A DNA stretch of 64,000 nt from Pseudooceanicola aestuarii (lineage in GTDB: Bacteria; Pseudomonadota; Alphaproteobacteria; Rhodobacterales; Rhodobacteraceae): NCBI RefSeq assembly GCF_010614805.1, contig NZ_JAAFZC010000001.1, forward strand, positions 558,001 through 622,000, given 5' to 3'. Shown here one piece after another: positions 1 to 9,557 of this stretch; within the stretch, counting starts at the first letter, position 1, and the number at the start of each line of letters is the position of its first letter. Both the position numbers and the translations under genes were made by a program. The notes under the pieces were generated by a model, which saw only the letters and a list, made by a program, of their open reading frames with translations, did no database searches and was not told the origin of the DNA.

Positions 1-252
<252 letters not shown>

Positions 253-432
253 CCCACGCGGCCCGGTGACGGGGGGCCATGGGCCGCGCAAGAGGCGGCG
301 CAGAGCAGGGTCACGCGTATAGCTGAAAGGGGTGCGGATCGGACCGCAGGGGCCTGTTGCGCGCCCGGACTTCGGGACTGGGGGACGGGACCAGTCTGTG
401 GGGCATGGCGGGCTGGACCGCCGCCCCCGCCC

Positions 433-1308
433 CTACGCCCCGTCGGCCAGCGCCAGAAGCGCGTCGGGATCGCGGCGCGCCGCCTCGAACAGGCGGGCGA
501 AATCCTGCGGATCGGCGTCAAACACCGCCTCGAACGCCGCCATTGCATCCTGCCCCTGTCCGATCAGACGCCAGACCTCCATCGGGTCGCCACCGTGGCG
601 CGCGACCAGAACCCGAAGGGCCAGCGCGGCGACGTCGTAATCCTCCGCCGTCAGGGCGCCCCCGGACATTTCCGTCAGGCTGCTGCCCAGATGTTCCAGC
701 TGCCGCGCCGCCTGGGACAGGCTGCGGCGCGCGGTGCGCGGCGACCGCGTATCGAAACGTTGCTCGAGATCCTCCGCCACGCCCTCGATGAACCAGATTG
801 GAAGATCACGCGCCACCCCGGCGCGGGCGCCGGCATGGGCCTGCTGTACCGCATGGGTCAATTCATGCACCGCCATGGGCGCCAGCCGGTCCTCGACCCG
901 CAGGGCAACCCGGGGCAGGCCCATTTCATGCCCCGGCCAGCACAGCAATATCCACCCCGGCCCGGCCCGGCCCGAAATGCGCGCCACACCGCCGGTACAG
1001 GCGTCCGTCGCCAGACGGGTGGCATCCGTCCTGGCCAGGCGCTCCTCTGCCAGACGGGCGGTCAGCCAGTCGGGATCGTGGCTGCCCAACACCCGCAGGC
1101 CCGCGTAATCGGGGTCATCCCCGCCGCCTATCTCTGATTTCAGAAACAATTGCGCTTTCTGTAGCGCGCGGCGCAGCATCAGCGCCTCTTCCGCCGGAAG
1201 ATCGGGGCCGGTGGCTACCTCCACCGGCTGCGCCAGAACGGGCAACGCAGCGCCCCAGGCGGCCAGAAGGGCGGCGGCGGCCCCGCAGAGGTGCCGCGCC
1301 GCCCGCAT
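433..1308 (-). CDS. Secreted gluzincin-type metallopeptidase-like protein
   Basis: A 291-residue protein with a signal-peptide-like N-terminus (hydrophobic to about residue 26, Ala-Gln cleavage region). HELTH at 148-152 gives the HExxH zinc motif, and WFIEGVAE places a glutamate (E175) 23 residues later, the usual third ligand of gluzincins of the peptidase MA clan. This supports a periplasmic zinc peptidase; the substrate is unknown. Two Cys (about 104 and 123) could form a disulfide. It is the last gene of a leftward operon: its ATG lies 2 nt after the DUF1150 stop, which follows an Hsp20 gene by 3 nt. The coupling suggests a protein quality-control role, but this is inference. Confidence 0.72.
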   Translation of the reverse strand: MRAARHLCGAAAALLAAWGAALPVLAQPVEVATGPDLPAEEALMLRRALQKAQLFLKSEIGGGDDPDYAGLRVLGSHDPDWLTARLAEERLARTDATRLATDACTGGVARISGRAGPGWILLCWPGHEMGLPRVALRVEDRLAPMAVHELTHAVQQAHAGARAGVARDLPIWFIEGVAEDLEQRFDTRSPRTARRSLSQAARQLEHLGSSLTEMSGGALTAEDYDVAALALRVLVARHGGDPMEVWRLIGQGQDAMAAFEAVFDADPQDFARLFEAARRDPDALLALADGA

Positions 1309-1310
1309 TC

Positions 1311-1535
1311 TCAGTGAACCGTCACAGGCGCCAGATCATTCTGTCGCGCCAGAACAAATGCCAGATCGCGGTCTTTCACCAGCGCCAGCCGTTCCCCTTC
1401 GGCATTGTGCACAGCATAGAGCTGCGTCGCACCGGGAACCTGTTCGCGCAATTCCTCGGGCAGGTCGGCGACATCGACCGCCCGGATATAGACGGTCCCT
1501 TCGGCAACGGCGTCCCAATCTTGAATAGTGTCCAT
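1311..1535 (-). CDS. DUF1150 family small protein
   Basis: A 74-residue acidic protein of the DUF1150 type found in alphaproteobacteria. It has no signal peptide, no membrane segment and no cysteine. The middle carries a PEELREQVPGATQLYAVHN stretch and the C-terminal half is beta-rich (LYAVHNAEGERLALV). Function is not established; the family often lies beside a small heat-shock protein gene, as here, where it starts 3 nt after the Hsp20 stop. The ATG is preceded by an AGG-type ribosome site (AAAGGGTAGGAC). Co-expression with Hsp20 and the downstream peptidase is strongly implied by spacing. Confidence 0.75.
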   Translation of the reverse strand: MDTIQDWDAVAEGTVYIRAVDVADLPEELREQVPGATQLYAVHNAEGERLALVKDRDLAFVLARQNDLAPVTVH

Positions 1536-1538
1536 GTC

Positions 1539-1952
1539 CTACCCTTTCCTGATAGCGATAGTCTGTACAACGCGTTCGGGCTGCGCCCGGTTCAGATCGA
1601 CGTGCAACAGACCGTTTTCCATGATCGCATCTCCGACCTCGACCCCTTCGGCCAAGACAAAGCTGCGTTGGAACTGCCGGCCCGCGATGCCGCGATGCAG
1701 ATAGATCCGGTCCTCGGCCTCATCCGCCTGACGACCGCGAATGACCAGCTGCCGGTCCTCCAACGTGATCGCCAGATCCTTTTCGGCGAACCCGGCCACG
1801 GCCAGCGTGATCCGGTAGGACATCTCCGAGGTCTGTTCGATATTGAACGGGGGATAGCCCTCGTTCCCGGCCTTGGCGCTGCGCTCCAGCAGCCGCTCCA
1901 GCTGTTCGAACCCCAGCAGGTAGGGGTGCGACCCCAAGGATAATTTCGTCAT
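1539..1952 (-). CDS. Small heat-shock protein, Hsp20/IbpA family
   Basis: A 137-residue ATP-independent holdase chaperone with a central alpha-crystallin domain (about residues 35-125): YPPFNIEQTSEMSYRITLAVAGF begins the domain, followed by the ITLEDRQLVIRG strand pair, and IMENGLLHVDL near the C-terminus matches the conserved GxLxL-like strand. The N-terminal region (SLGSHPYLLGFEQLERLL) resembles IbpA N-termini, where it mediates oligomer formation. It heads the leftward operon Hsp20-DUF1150-metallopeptidase. No clear RpoH or ROSE-type element was recognised in the roughly 190 bases upstream, so heat control is expected from the family rather than seen. Confidence 0.88.
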   Translation of the reverse strand: MTKLSLGSHPYLLGFEQLERLLERSAKAGNEGYPPFNIEQTSEMSYRITLAVAGFAEKDLAITLEDRQLVIRGRQADEAEDRIYLHRGIAGRQFQRSFVLAEGVEVGDAIMENGLLHVDLNRAQPERVVQTIAIRKG

Positions 1953-2148
1953 CTCACCGTCCTTGCATCAAAGCGACGTCTTGCACCGGGCCCCCGATAT
2001 GCGGCGGACCCTTGCCAATAATATGGTGAGCAGGCGAGAGCCGCGCAAGGGCTTTGCCCACGAGCGTGATGGGGCTATCCTTCGGGCTCTCTTGGGCCAT
2101 TCAGCGAATCAGCCATGCCAGCGCACCAGCCATCACAACTTCCCCGCC

Positions 2149-2373
2149 ATGAATGATCAATCCGACCTGTCGATGAAGACCGACGACGTGCTGCGCTATG
2201 AGTTGGAGGTCTTCCGCCACGAGCATCGCGACCTGGACGAGGCGATCCGCGCGCTGCAACTGACCGGCCGGGCCGATCCGCTGACCTTGCAGCGGCTGAA
2301 GAAGAAGAAATTGCAGCTGAAGGACCGGATCGCCCAGATCGAGGACCGGCTGTTGCCCGACATCATCGCCTGA
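2149..2373 (+). CDS. DUF465 (YdcH-like) small coiled-coil protein
   Basis: A 74-residue helical protein. The core EVFRHEHRDLDEAIRALQL, then LQRLKKKKLQLKDRIAQIEDRLLP, matches the DUF465/YdcH pattern of two amphipathic helices with a lysine-rich turn. Function is unknown; the family is cytoplasmic and widespread in proteobacteria. The reading frame is open upstream to 1963, but that extension is low-complexity and lies over the Hsp20 promoter, so ATG 2149 (M-N-D-Q-S) was chosen; ATG 2173 is the alternative. It stands alone, 78 bp before purE. Confidence 0.78.
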   Translation: MNDQSDLSMKTDDVLRYELEVFRHEHRDLDEAIRALQLTGRADPLTLQRLKKKKLQLKDRIAQIEDRLLPDIIA

Positions 2374-2393
2374 GCGCCATGTCCGCGCGGCAA

Positions 2394-2421
2394 TTGCACG
2401 TCCGGCCCATTCCCGTATAAG
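2394..2421 (+). promoter_or_regulatory. Possible promoter of purEK
   Basis: TATAAG at 2416-2421 matches five of six bases of a sigma-70 type -10. TTGCAC at 2394-2399, 16 bp upstream, is a weak -35 (TTG only). Transcription would start near 2428, leaving a leader of about 25 nt before purE. No PurR-type operator was recognised. Confidence 0.42.
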
Positions 2422-2451
2422 CCCGAGGTCTCAACCCTGCGGGAGCATACG

Positions 2452-2940
2452 ATGACCCAACCCAAGGTAGGCATCATCATGGGCAGCCAGTCGGACTGGC
2501 CCACGATGAAAGAGGCGGCAACCCTTCTGGACGAACTGCGCGTCGGTTACGAGACGCGGATCGTGTCGGCCCACCGGACCCCGGACCGGCTGTGGTCATA
2601 CGGCAAATCGGCGGTGGAGCGCGGGCTTCAGGTGATCATCGCGGGCGCGGGGGGCGCGGCGCATCTGCCCGGCATGATGGCGTCCAAGACGCGGGTGCCG
2701 GTGATCGGCGTGCCGGTGCAGACGCGGGCGCTGTCAGGGGTCGATTCGCTCTATTCCATCGTGCAGATGCCCAAGGGATTCCCCGTCGCCACCATGGCGA
2801 TCGGCGCGGCGGGCGCGGCCAATGCCGGGCTGATGGCGGCGCAGATCCTGGCGATCCACGACGCCGGGCTGGCCGAACGGGTCGACGCCTGGCGAGAGGC
2901 ACTGTCCAATTCCATCCCGGAGGCGCCCCGCGATGAATGA
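2452..2940 (+). CDS. purE: N5-carboxyaminoimidazole ribonucleotide mutase PurE
   Basis: A 162-residue class I PurE, which converts N5-CAIR to CAIR in de novo purine synthesis. The N-terminal [13 protein letters not shown] (7-19) is the phosphate-binding loop, SAHRTP (39-44) carries the catalytic histidine, and the [14 protein letters not shown] stretch completes the active site. Length is normal. A GGGAG ribosome site lies 6 nt before the ATG. It overlaps purK by 8 bp, so the two are translationally coupled; together they perform the bacterial two-step carboxylation of AIR. Confidence 0.97.
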   Translation: MTQPKVGIIMGSQSDWPTMKEAATLLDELRVGYETRIVSAHRTPDRLWSYGKSAVERGLQVIIAGAGGAAHLPGMMASKTRVPVIGVPVQTRALSGVDSLYSIVQMPKGFPVATMAIGAAGAANAGLMAAQILAIHDAGLAERVDAWREALSNSIPEAPRDE

Positions 2941-3997
2941 CATTCGTACCATCGGCATCCTCGGCGGCGGGCAATTGGGCCGGATGCTGGCCGTGGCCGC
3001 CAGCCGCTTGGGCCTGAAAACCTGTGTGTTCGAACCGGGCGCCGATTGTCCGGCCAGCCATGTCGCCGATCGCCATATCCAGGCCGATTACGATGATACC
3101 GCTGCGCTGGAACGTTTCGCCGCGGCTGTCGATGTCGTCACCTACGAGTTCGAGAACATCCCGACCGCCGCGCTGGATCGGCTGGAGACCCTGTGCCCGA
3201 TCCGTCCCGGCCGGGAGGCTCTGCGCATCAGCCAGGACCGCCTGACGGAAAAGGATTTCCTGTCCGGCCTGGGCATTGCCACGGCGCCTTATGCCGACGT
3301 GCCCGACGCCGCCGCGCTGAAGACGGCACTGGCGCGGATCGGCGCGCCCGCAATCCTGAAGACCCGGCGCTTTGGCTATGACGGCAAGGGGCAGGCCCGG
3401 ATCGCGGAGGCCGCCGCAGCGCCGGACGCCCTGGCCGGAATCGACGGCCAGCCCGCGATTCTTGAAGGGTTCGTCGATTTCACCTCGGAGATTTCGGTGA
3501 TTGCCGCGCGGGGGCTGGATGGCGCGGTGGCCTGCTTCGACCCCGGCGCCAATGTGCACCAGGACGGCATCCTGCGCAGTACCACGATCCCCGCGCCGAT
3601 CCCCGCCAGCCTGCGCACCGATGCGGTCCTGGTCGCCGCGCGGGTCCTGAACGCGCTGGATTATGTCGGCGTGCTGGGGGTGGAGTTTTTTGTTACCCCC
3701 GCCGGGCTGGTGGTGAACGAGATCGCGCCACGGGTGCATAATTCGGGACACTGGACGCAGAACGGCTGTGCCGTGGATCAGTTCGAACAACATGTCCGCG
3801 CCGTGGCCGGCTGGCCGCTGGGCGACGGGCAACGCCATTCCGACGTGGTGATGGAGAACCTGATCGGCGCCGACATGGACCGCGTGGCCGATCTGGCACG
3901 GGCCCCCGGCGTTGCGCTACATCTCTATGGCAAGGCCGAGGCCAAGCCGGGGCGCAAGATGGGGCATGTGAACCGGGTCAGCGCGCTGAAGGGCTGA
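2933..3997 (+). CDS. purK: N5-carboxyaminoimidazole ribonucleotide synthase PurK
   Basis: A 354-residue ATP-grasp enzyme that makes N5-CAIR from AIR, ATP and bicarbonate, the substrate of PurE. It begins with the [12 protein letters not shown] loop (8-19). The middle holds the ATP-grasp segment [12 protein letters not shown], and [13 protein letters not shown] near residue 270 is a hallmark of PurK. It starts within the last codons of purE, so both are made from one message. Its 3' end overlaps the convergent phnM gene by 20 bp, leaving no room for a separate terminator. Confidence 0.97.
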   Translation: MNDIRTIGILGGGQLGRMLAVAASRLGLKTCVFEPGADCPASHVADRHIQADYDDTAALERFAAAVDVVTYEFENIPTAALDRLETLCPIRPGREALRISQDRLTEKDFLSGLGIATAPYADVPDAAALKTALARIGAPAILKTRRFGYDGKGQARIAEAAAAPDALAGIDGQPAILEGFVDFTSEISVIAARGLDGAVACFDPGANVHQDGILRSTTIPAPIPASLRTDAVLVAARVLNALDYVGVLGVEFFVTPAGLVVNEIAPRVHNSGHWTQNGCAVDQFEQHVRAVAGWPLGDGQRHSDVVMENLIGADMDRVADLARAPGVALHLYGKAEAKPGRKMGHVNRVSALKG

Positions 3998-5156
3998 GCG
4001 CGCCCGGCCGTCCCCAACCCGCCAGCAGCGCCTGCGCCACGCGGGGGCCCAGCCAGGCCGGGCGCCCGGCGGCAAAGGTCGCCAGCGGACGCCCGTTCGC
4101 CGGGTCCACCACGATGAAGTCCGCGCGCAACCCGGCGGCCAGCCGCCCCCGATCGGCCAGGCCCAGCATCCCGGCCGGGCCTTCGGACACCAGTGCCCAG
4201 GCGGCGGGCAGACCCATCGTGGCCGCCAGTTTCCACGCAGCCTGTCGCGGCGCCGGATAGTGGTAATCCGACGCCAGCGCCCGGCACAGCCCTCTCGCGA
4301 TCAGCCCTTCGGCCGACACTTTGCCTGCATGGGATCCGCCACGCACCACGTTGGGCCCGCCGAGTACGATCGCCTCGCCAGCCTTTTCTGCGCTTTCCGC
4401 AGCATCAGTCGTTTCGGGAAACTCGGAAATTCCGACCCCGCGCGCGCGCCAGACCTCCCGGTCCCGAGCCGTGGCATCGTCGTGACTTCCAAGCAATACC
4501 CCCCGCCCGGAAAGCGCGGCGATCAGCCCATCCAACGCCGCCGGCACCTCGGATTTCCGCGCGTGCAGGGATTTCAGAAATGCCAGATGCGCCTCCGGAG
4601 AGCGGCCGGATTTCAAAGCCTGCCCGGTCAGGCGGGGCGGGCGCTTGCCCTTGTCCAGCGCGGCATGGGGGATGTGATCGTTGAACACGACATAGCCCAC
4701 GTCATATTGCGCGGCCAAGGCGTCAAAGGCGGCGAAATCGTCCAGCAGATGCGTCTCCAGGCGCAGCTGCACACGCATGTCCACCGGCTGATCAGCCACC
4801 TGCGCGGCATGGGCGGCCAGCATCCGGGCGGCGAAGGCGGGGCCGCGCATCCCCCCCTCCCAGCTGTAGAATTGCGCCAGCATGGCGGTGGTGATGCCAT
4901 TGGCCGCCAGCTCCGCCCCGACCATGGCCAGCGCATCGCCCAGATCCGGCAAGGCGCCCCGGCGCGGTGCCAGGTGACGCTCGAACCCGTCACCATGGGG
5001 ATCGACGATGCCCGGCAGGATCAGCGTACCGGGCAGGTCGATCCGCACGCCTGCCGGCGCCTCGGTCAGCAGCCCACCAGCCACCGACAGCGCCTTGTCG
5101 GTGATCGCGCCGTGCCACAGGACATCTGCCCCGGTGATATGAAAATCCCGCGTCAT
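3978..5156 (-). CDS. phnM: Alpha-D-ribose 1-methylphosphonate 5-triphosphate diphosphatase PhnM
   Basis: A 392-residue amidohydrolase-fold protein. In the C-P lyase pathway PhnM removes pyrophosphate from ribose 1-methylphosphonate 5-triphosphate. The PhnM-specific metal motif LPGIVDPHGDGFERH (47-61) replaces the usual HxH of amidohydrolases, and FNDHIPH, GSHDDAT and LASDYHYPAP mark later metal-site loops. No other phn gene lies in the window; its partner is an upstream GNAT gene 37 bp away on the same strand. It may serve a phn cluster elsewhere or act on another phosphorylated substrate; which one cannot be told here. The 3' end overlaps purK by 20 bp. Confidence 0.88.
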   Translation of the reverse strand: MTRDFHITGADVLWHGAITDKALSVAGGLLTEAPAGVRIDLPGTLILPGIVDPHGDGFERHLAPRRGALPDLGDALAMVGAELAANGITTAMLAQFYSWEGGMRGPAFAARMLAAHAAQVADQPVDMRVQLRLETHLLDDFAAFDALAAQYDVGYVVFNDHIPHAALDKGKRPPRLTGQALKSGRSPEAHLAFLKSLHARKSEVPAALDGLIAALSGRGVLLGSHDDATARDREVWRARGVGISEFPETTDAAESAEKAGEAIVLGGPNVVRGGSHAGKVSAEGLIARGLCRALASDYHYPAPRQAAWKLAATMGLPAAWALVSEGPAGMLGLADRGRLAAGLRADFIVVDPANGRPLATFAAGRPAWLGPRVAQALLAGWGRPGALSPSAR

Positions 5157-5193
5157 GATCCGGGATCTACCCTGCGAGGGCGCCGCTGGAAAG

Positions 5194-5691
5194 TCAGCTG
5201 TCGAAGGCCGCGGCGTAGCTCAGCCGTTCCGCCGCAAAGGCGGTTCCCGGCGCGATCGGATAAAGCAGCGTATGCGCCGGGTCATAGGGCGTGCCCAGGT
5301 TTTCCGCCGCCGCATAGGTAAAGCCGAAACGCCGGTAGAACCGCCCGTCGCCCAGCACCGTGATCGCCCGCGCGCCCTTGCGCCGCGCCGCGTCCAGACC
5401 ATATCGGACCAGCTCGGCACCGATGCCACGCCCCTGCTGTGCGGGCAGGACGGCAACCGGGGCCAGGCACATCCAGTCGCGCGGGCTGCGGTGCAGGGAA
5501 AAACCGATGTAGCCTGCGACCTGGCCATCGATAATGGCCACGCGCTCGACCGTCAGGTCACGGTCGCGCCGCAGGGCCGTGACCAGCCGGGCCTCGGCCG
5601 GGCCGCCGAAAGCCTCTGTCAGGATCGTCTGCACGCGCGACTCGTCCTCGGGCCGCGCCTTGCGAATATCCACCTGTGCCCGTCGCGCCAT
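5194..5691 (-). CDS. GNAT family N-acetyltransferase (YhbS-like)
   Basis: A 165-residue acetyl-CoA-dependent transferase. The coenzyme A loop is APVAVLPAQQGRGIGAELV, giving the Q/R-x-x-G-x-G/A signature, followed by the C-terminal VLGDGRFYRRFGF motif typical of the YhbS branch. The substrate is unknown. It is the first gene of a two-gene leftward unit with phnM. E. coli PhnO is also a GNAT linked to phosphonate genes, but this protein lacks clear PhnO likeness and is nearer YhbS, so a phosphonate role is only a possibility. A GGGAGGGAAAAG ribosome site precedes the ATG. Confidence 0.82.
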   Translation of the reverse strand: MARRAQVDIRKARPEDESRVQTILTEAFGGPAEARLVTALRRDRDLTVERVAIIDGQVAGYIGFSLHRSPRDWMCLAPVAVLPAQQGRGIGAELVRYGLDAARRKGARAITVLGDGRFYRRFGFTYAAAENLGTPYDPAHTLLYPIAPGTAFAAERLSYAAAFDS

Positions 5692-5858
5692 GGCTCTTTT
5701 CCCTCCCCGTCATCGGTCCGACCGATTGTAATCACCCGGCCGCCAATTGCAGCGCCACGAGGGGCGCGCTGGCCGGTTTTCCGCGCAACCCTGCGCCATC
5801 TGCATGAAATCTGGGCGACACACCTTCATTCGCCCGCCCGAAATCTGCCCCGCGCAGC

Positions 5859-5885
5859 AAAAAGGGGACCCGAAGGCCCCCTTTT
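5859..5885 (-). terminator. Rho-independent terminator after groEL
   Basis: On the minus strand an A-rich, GC-rich arm (AAAAGGGGGCC) is joined by a TTCG tetraloop to GGTCCCC and a run of T. The structure sits 24 nt after the groEL stop codon, in the position expected for the end of the groESL message. Confidence 0.8.
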
Positions 5886-5908
5886 CTCAATCCGGATGGA
5901 TCGGCAGA

Positions 5909-7591
<1,683 letters not shown>

Positions 7592-7603
7592 TCAGCAGCC
7601 GGT

Positions 7604-7894
7604 TCAGGCGCCGATGATGCCCATGATGTCGGATTCTTTCATGATCAGGAGTTCCTGACCGTCCAGCGTGACCTCGGTCCCGGACCATTTGCCGAAGAGA
7701 ATGCGGTCGCCGACCTTGACGTCCAGGGCGATGCGATCACCGTCCTCGTCACGTGCGCCTGCACCCACGGCGACGATCTCGCCTTCTGCGGGCTTTTCCT
7801 TGGCGCTGTCGGGAATGATCAGCCCGCCGGAGGTTTTCTCTTCGCTCTCAACGCGTTTCACGAGAACGCGGTCATGCAGCGGTGTAAATGCCAT
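7604..7894 (-). CDS. groS: Co-chaperonin GroES (10 kDa)
   Basis: A 96-residue lid protein of the GroEL chaperonin. It begins [14 protein letters not shown] and includes the mobile loop [17 protein letters not shown], which contacts GroEL. The frame is open further upstream to 7948, but ATG 7894 is preceded by a clear AAGGAG site and matches the family start, while the extension would run into the CIRCE operator. It is the first gene of the groES-groEL operon. Confidence 0.98.
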   Translation of the reverse strand: MAFTPLHDRVLVKRVESEEKTSGGLIIPDSAKEKPAEGEIVAVGAGARDEDGDRIALDVKVGDRILFGKWSGTEVTLDGQELLIMKESDIMGIIGA

Positions 7895-7948
7895 CTCTGA
7901 GGCTCCTTGGCTCAAAGTTTCTCCCTCGATGCCCGCCGGAGCGAGCAT

Positions 7949-7975
7949 TTAGCACTCGACCTTGCTGAGTGCTAA
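7949..7975 (-). promoter_or_regulatory. CIRCE operator (HrcA-binding inverted repeat)
   Basis: A perfect inverted repeat: TTAGCACTC at 7949-7957, a 9-bp spacer, and GAGTGCTAA at 7967-7975. This equals the CIRCE consensus TTAGCACTC-N9-GAGTGCTAA with no mismatch. It lies in the 5' leader of groES, starting 8 bp after the -10 box, so bound HrcA would block transcription start and release it on heat shock. hrcA itself is not in the window. Confidence 0.97.
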
Positions 7976-7982
7976 CGACGTG

Positions 7983-8011
7983 TAGGTAAGGAGGTGGCGG
8001 CAACCTGTCAA
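7983..8011 (-). promoter_or_regulatory. Promoter of groES-groEL
   Basis: On the minus strand a perfect -35 TTGACA (8006-8011) is followed by a 17-bp spacer and TACCTA (7983-7988) as a weak -10. The predicted start at about 7976 abuts the CIRCE element, the usual arrangement for HrcA-controlled groESL promoters. Confidence 0.65.
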
Positions 8012-8163
8012 GAAACCCCGAGCGGTATTTTTCACCCTTCCGTGACAGCACAGGGGAACCAGGGCGCGGGTTCATGCGCTACCTCTGCAAGTCGGGGCGC
8101 CGGGATGCAACCCCTCGGGGCCGGAACGCTGCCCCGCCACCGGTCGACCAGAGGAAATCCGCC

Positions 8164-8541
8164 ATGACCCTGCAACCCAAGAACCCCACCCCGCCCGCCA
8201 CCGAAGACCCAACCGCCTTGTGGAAGATCGAGGAAACCCTGTGGACCGGCGCCACGGATGCCATTCGGCGTCGATTGGCGCCCGGTTGCCTCGTGGCCTT
8301 TCCCGGCATGGGCATTCTGCAAGGAGAGGCGATCATGGAAAGCCTGATGCAGGCCCCAAGGTGGAGCGAAGTCGCGATGAGCGAACGCCGCCGCCACGAT
8401 GCCGGCGACCTTGCGGTGCTGGCCTATTGCGCGCGGGCGCTGCGGGACGGGGACGCGCCCTGCATGGCGATCTGCACCTCCAGCTGGCGCGACATCGACG
8501 GCGCGTGGCGGTTGGTGCAGCATCAGCAGGCCCCGGCCTGA
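8164..8541 (+). CDS. SnoaL/DUF4440-like (NTF2-fold) small protein
   Basis: A 125-residue cytoplasmic protein. After a proline-rich start (PKNPTPPATEDPTALWKIE) it shows the pattern of nuclear-transport-factor-2-like folds: LWKIEETLWTGATDAIRRRL, then CLVAFPGMGILQGEAIMESL, and a final beta sheet ending SSWRDIDGAWRLVQHQQ, which resembles the SxxWrrxdGxWrlvhHQ ending of DUF4440 proteins. No enzyme function can be assigned. ATG 8164 was chosen because GAGGAAATCC sits just upstream; the frame is open to 8074. It faces the DUF2161 gene convergently, with a 25-bp gap. Confidence 0.62.
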   Translation: MTLQPKNPTPPATEDPTALWKIEETLWTGATDAIRRRLAPGCLVAFPGMGILQGEAIMESLMQAPRWSEVAMSERRRHDAGDLAVLAYCARALRDGDAPCMAICTSSWRDIDGAWRLVQHQQAPA

Positions 8542-8566
8542 CCGGCGCCAGGGCTGGCGGGGGCAA

Positions 8567-9316
8567 TCAACTGGTCATGGGGGCCGGCGCGCCGGGGGCG
8601 CGCGCTTCGGCAGTCGCGGGGGCCTCCGGGGCCGACAGCCCTTCGGCCGCCCCGTCCGACAGCGCCGCCTGCCCCTTGGGGGTCAGGGCGTAGGTGCCCG
8701 TGGCCACCCGCTCGAACCAGCCGTAGTGATCGTCCCGCATGATCCGCGTGGCCCGCTCCACACCGGTGGCACCCGCCACCACGGCGCCGCGGCAGGGCCC
8801 CGCCCCGGACAGGTGCACGGCACAGCGCAAAGCGTCCTGGCGATAGGCCGTCACCAGGGTGACACGGGTCGATCCGCCGGTGTTCGGATCGCCCACCCGA
8901 TGGTGAAATTCGCGCAGCAGCCGACCTGCCCGCGCCTTGACCTTGCGCGGGGCATAGGGGGCGGGATCGCAGGCGATCTCTGCACTGCCCGTGCCGTCCC
9001 CCGGCGCGGCCGGCCGCACCAGGATCAGCCCCAGCCCCAGCCGGCGACACAGCGACAGCGCCCGCGCCCGCGCCTTGCGGCCCTTGGGCGGAGGAACGGC
9101 CAGGTAGACCCAGTCAGTCACGGATTGGCGCGCGATACACTGGTGGATCAGCGGCAGGGTCAGTCCGGTCTTCATCTCCACGATCACCGGGTCGGGATCG
9201 TCGGGGCGCAGGGCCACCACGTCGGCGCCCGCGATCTCGGCCTTGACGTCGTAGCCCTGCGCCTGAAGCAGCGCCTTTACCGGCGGGTAGAGATCGGTTT
9301 CGCGAAACGTGGCCAT
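8567..9316 (-). CDS. DUF2161 family putative PD-(D/E)xK nuclease-like protein
   Basis: A 249-residue protein. The N-terminal half shows a restriction-enzyme-like core: ADVVAL with D32, then VIVEMKTG with E47-x-K49, matching the D...ExK pattern of PD-(D/E)xK nucleases. A conserved HQCIARQSVTDWVYLAVP segment follows. The C-terminal half has a winged-helix-like stretch (YGWFERVATGTYALTPKG). The last 35 residues are Ala/Pro-rich and probably disordered. DUF2161 proteins are single, chromosomally encoded genes in Rhodobacteraceae; the substrate is unknown. ATG 9316 was chosen; the longer open frame to 9814 would overlap ppaC. Confidence 0.72.
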   Translation of the reverse strand: MATFRETDLYPPVKALLQAQGYDVKAEIAGADVVALRPDDPDPVIVEMKTGLTLPLIHQCIARQSVTDWVYLAVPPPKGRKARARALSLCRRLGLGLILVRPAAPGDGTGSAEIACDPAPYAPRKVKARAGRLLREFHHRVGDPNTGGSTRVTLVTAYRQDALRCAVHLSGAGPCRGAVVAGATGVERATRIMRDDHYGWFERVATGTYALTPKGQAALSDGAAEGLSAPEAPATAEARAPGAPAPMTS

Positions 9317-9487
9317 GACCCGAACCCTAGCCCGGCGCGCCCGGAACAGGAAGGGGCCGAGGGCCGCCCCCCTTGGCGCCGGGCCCGAAGTGCGCGCCCT
9401 GCCACGGGAGGACACGGCTGCCCCCGCCCTTGCCGCCAGGCCGAAATCTCCCGATCGCACCGTAGCGCCCGGGCTGGTTTCGGGCGG

Positions 9488-9516
9488 GTGACAAGGCATT
9501 GCGCCGCTCCTATAAG
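9488..9516 (+). promoter_or_regulatory. Promoter of ppaC
   Basis: GTGACA at 9488-9493 (five of six against TTGACA), a 17-bp spacer, and TATAAG at 9511-9516 (five of six against TATAAT). The predicted start near 9523 gives a leader of about 35 nt with a GGAGAG ribosome site before ATG 9558. Confidence 0.62.
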
Positions 9517-9557
9517 GGCGCGCGAAACGACATCCGCCACCTGGAACGGAGAGATCC

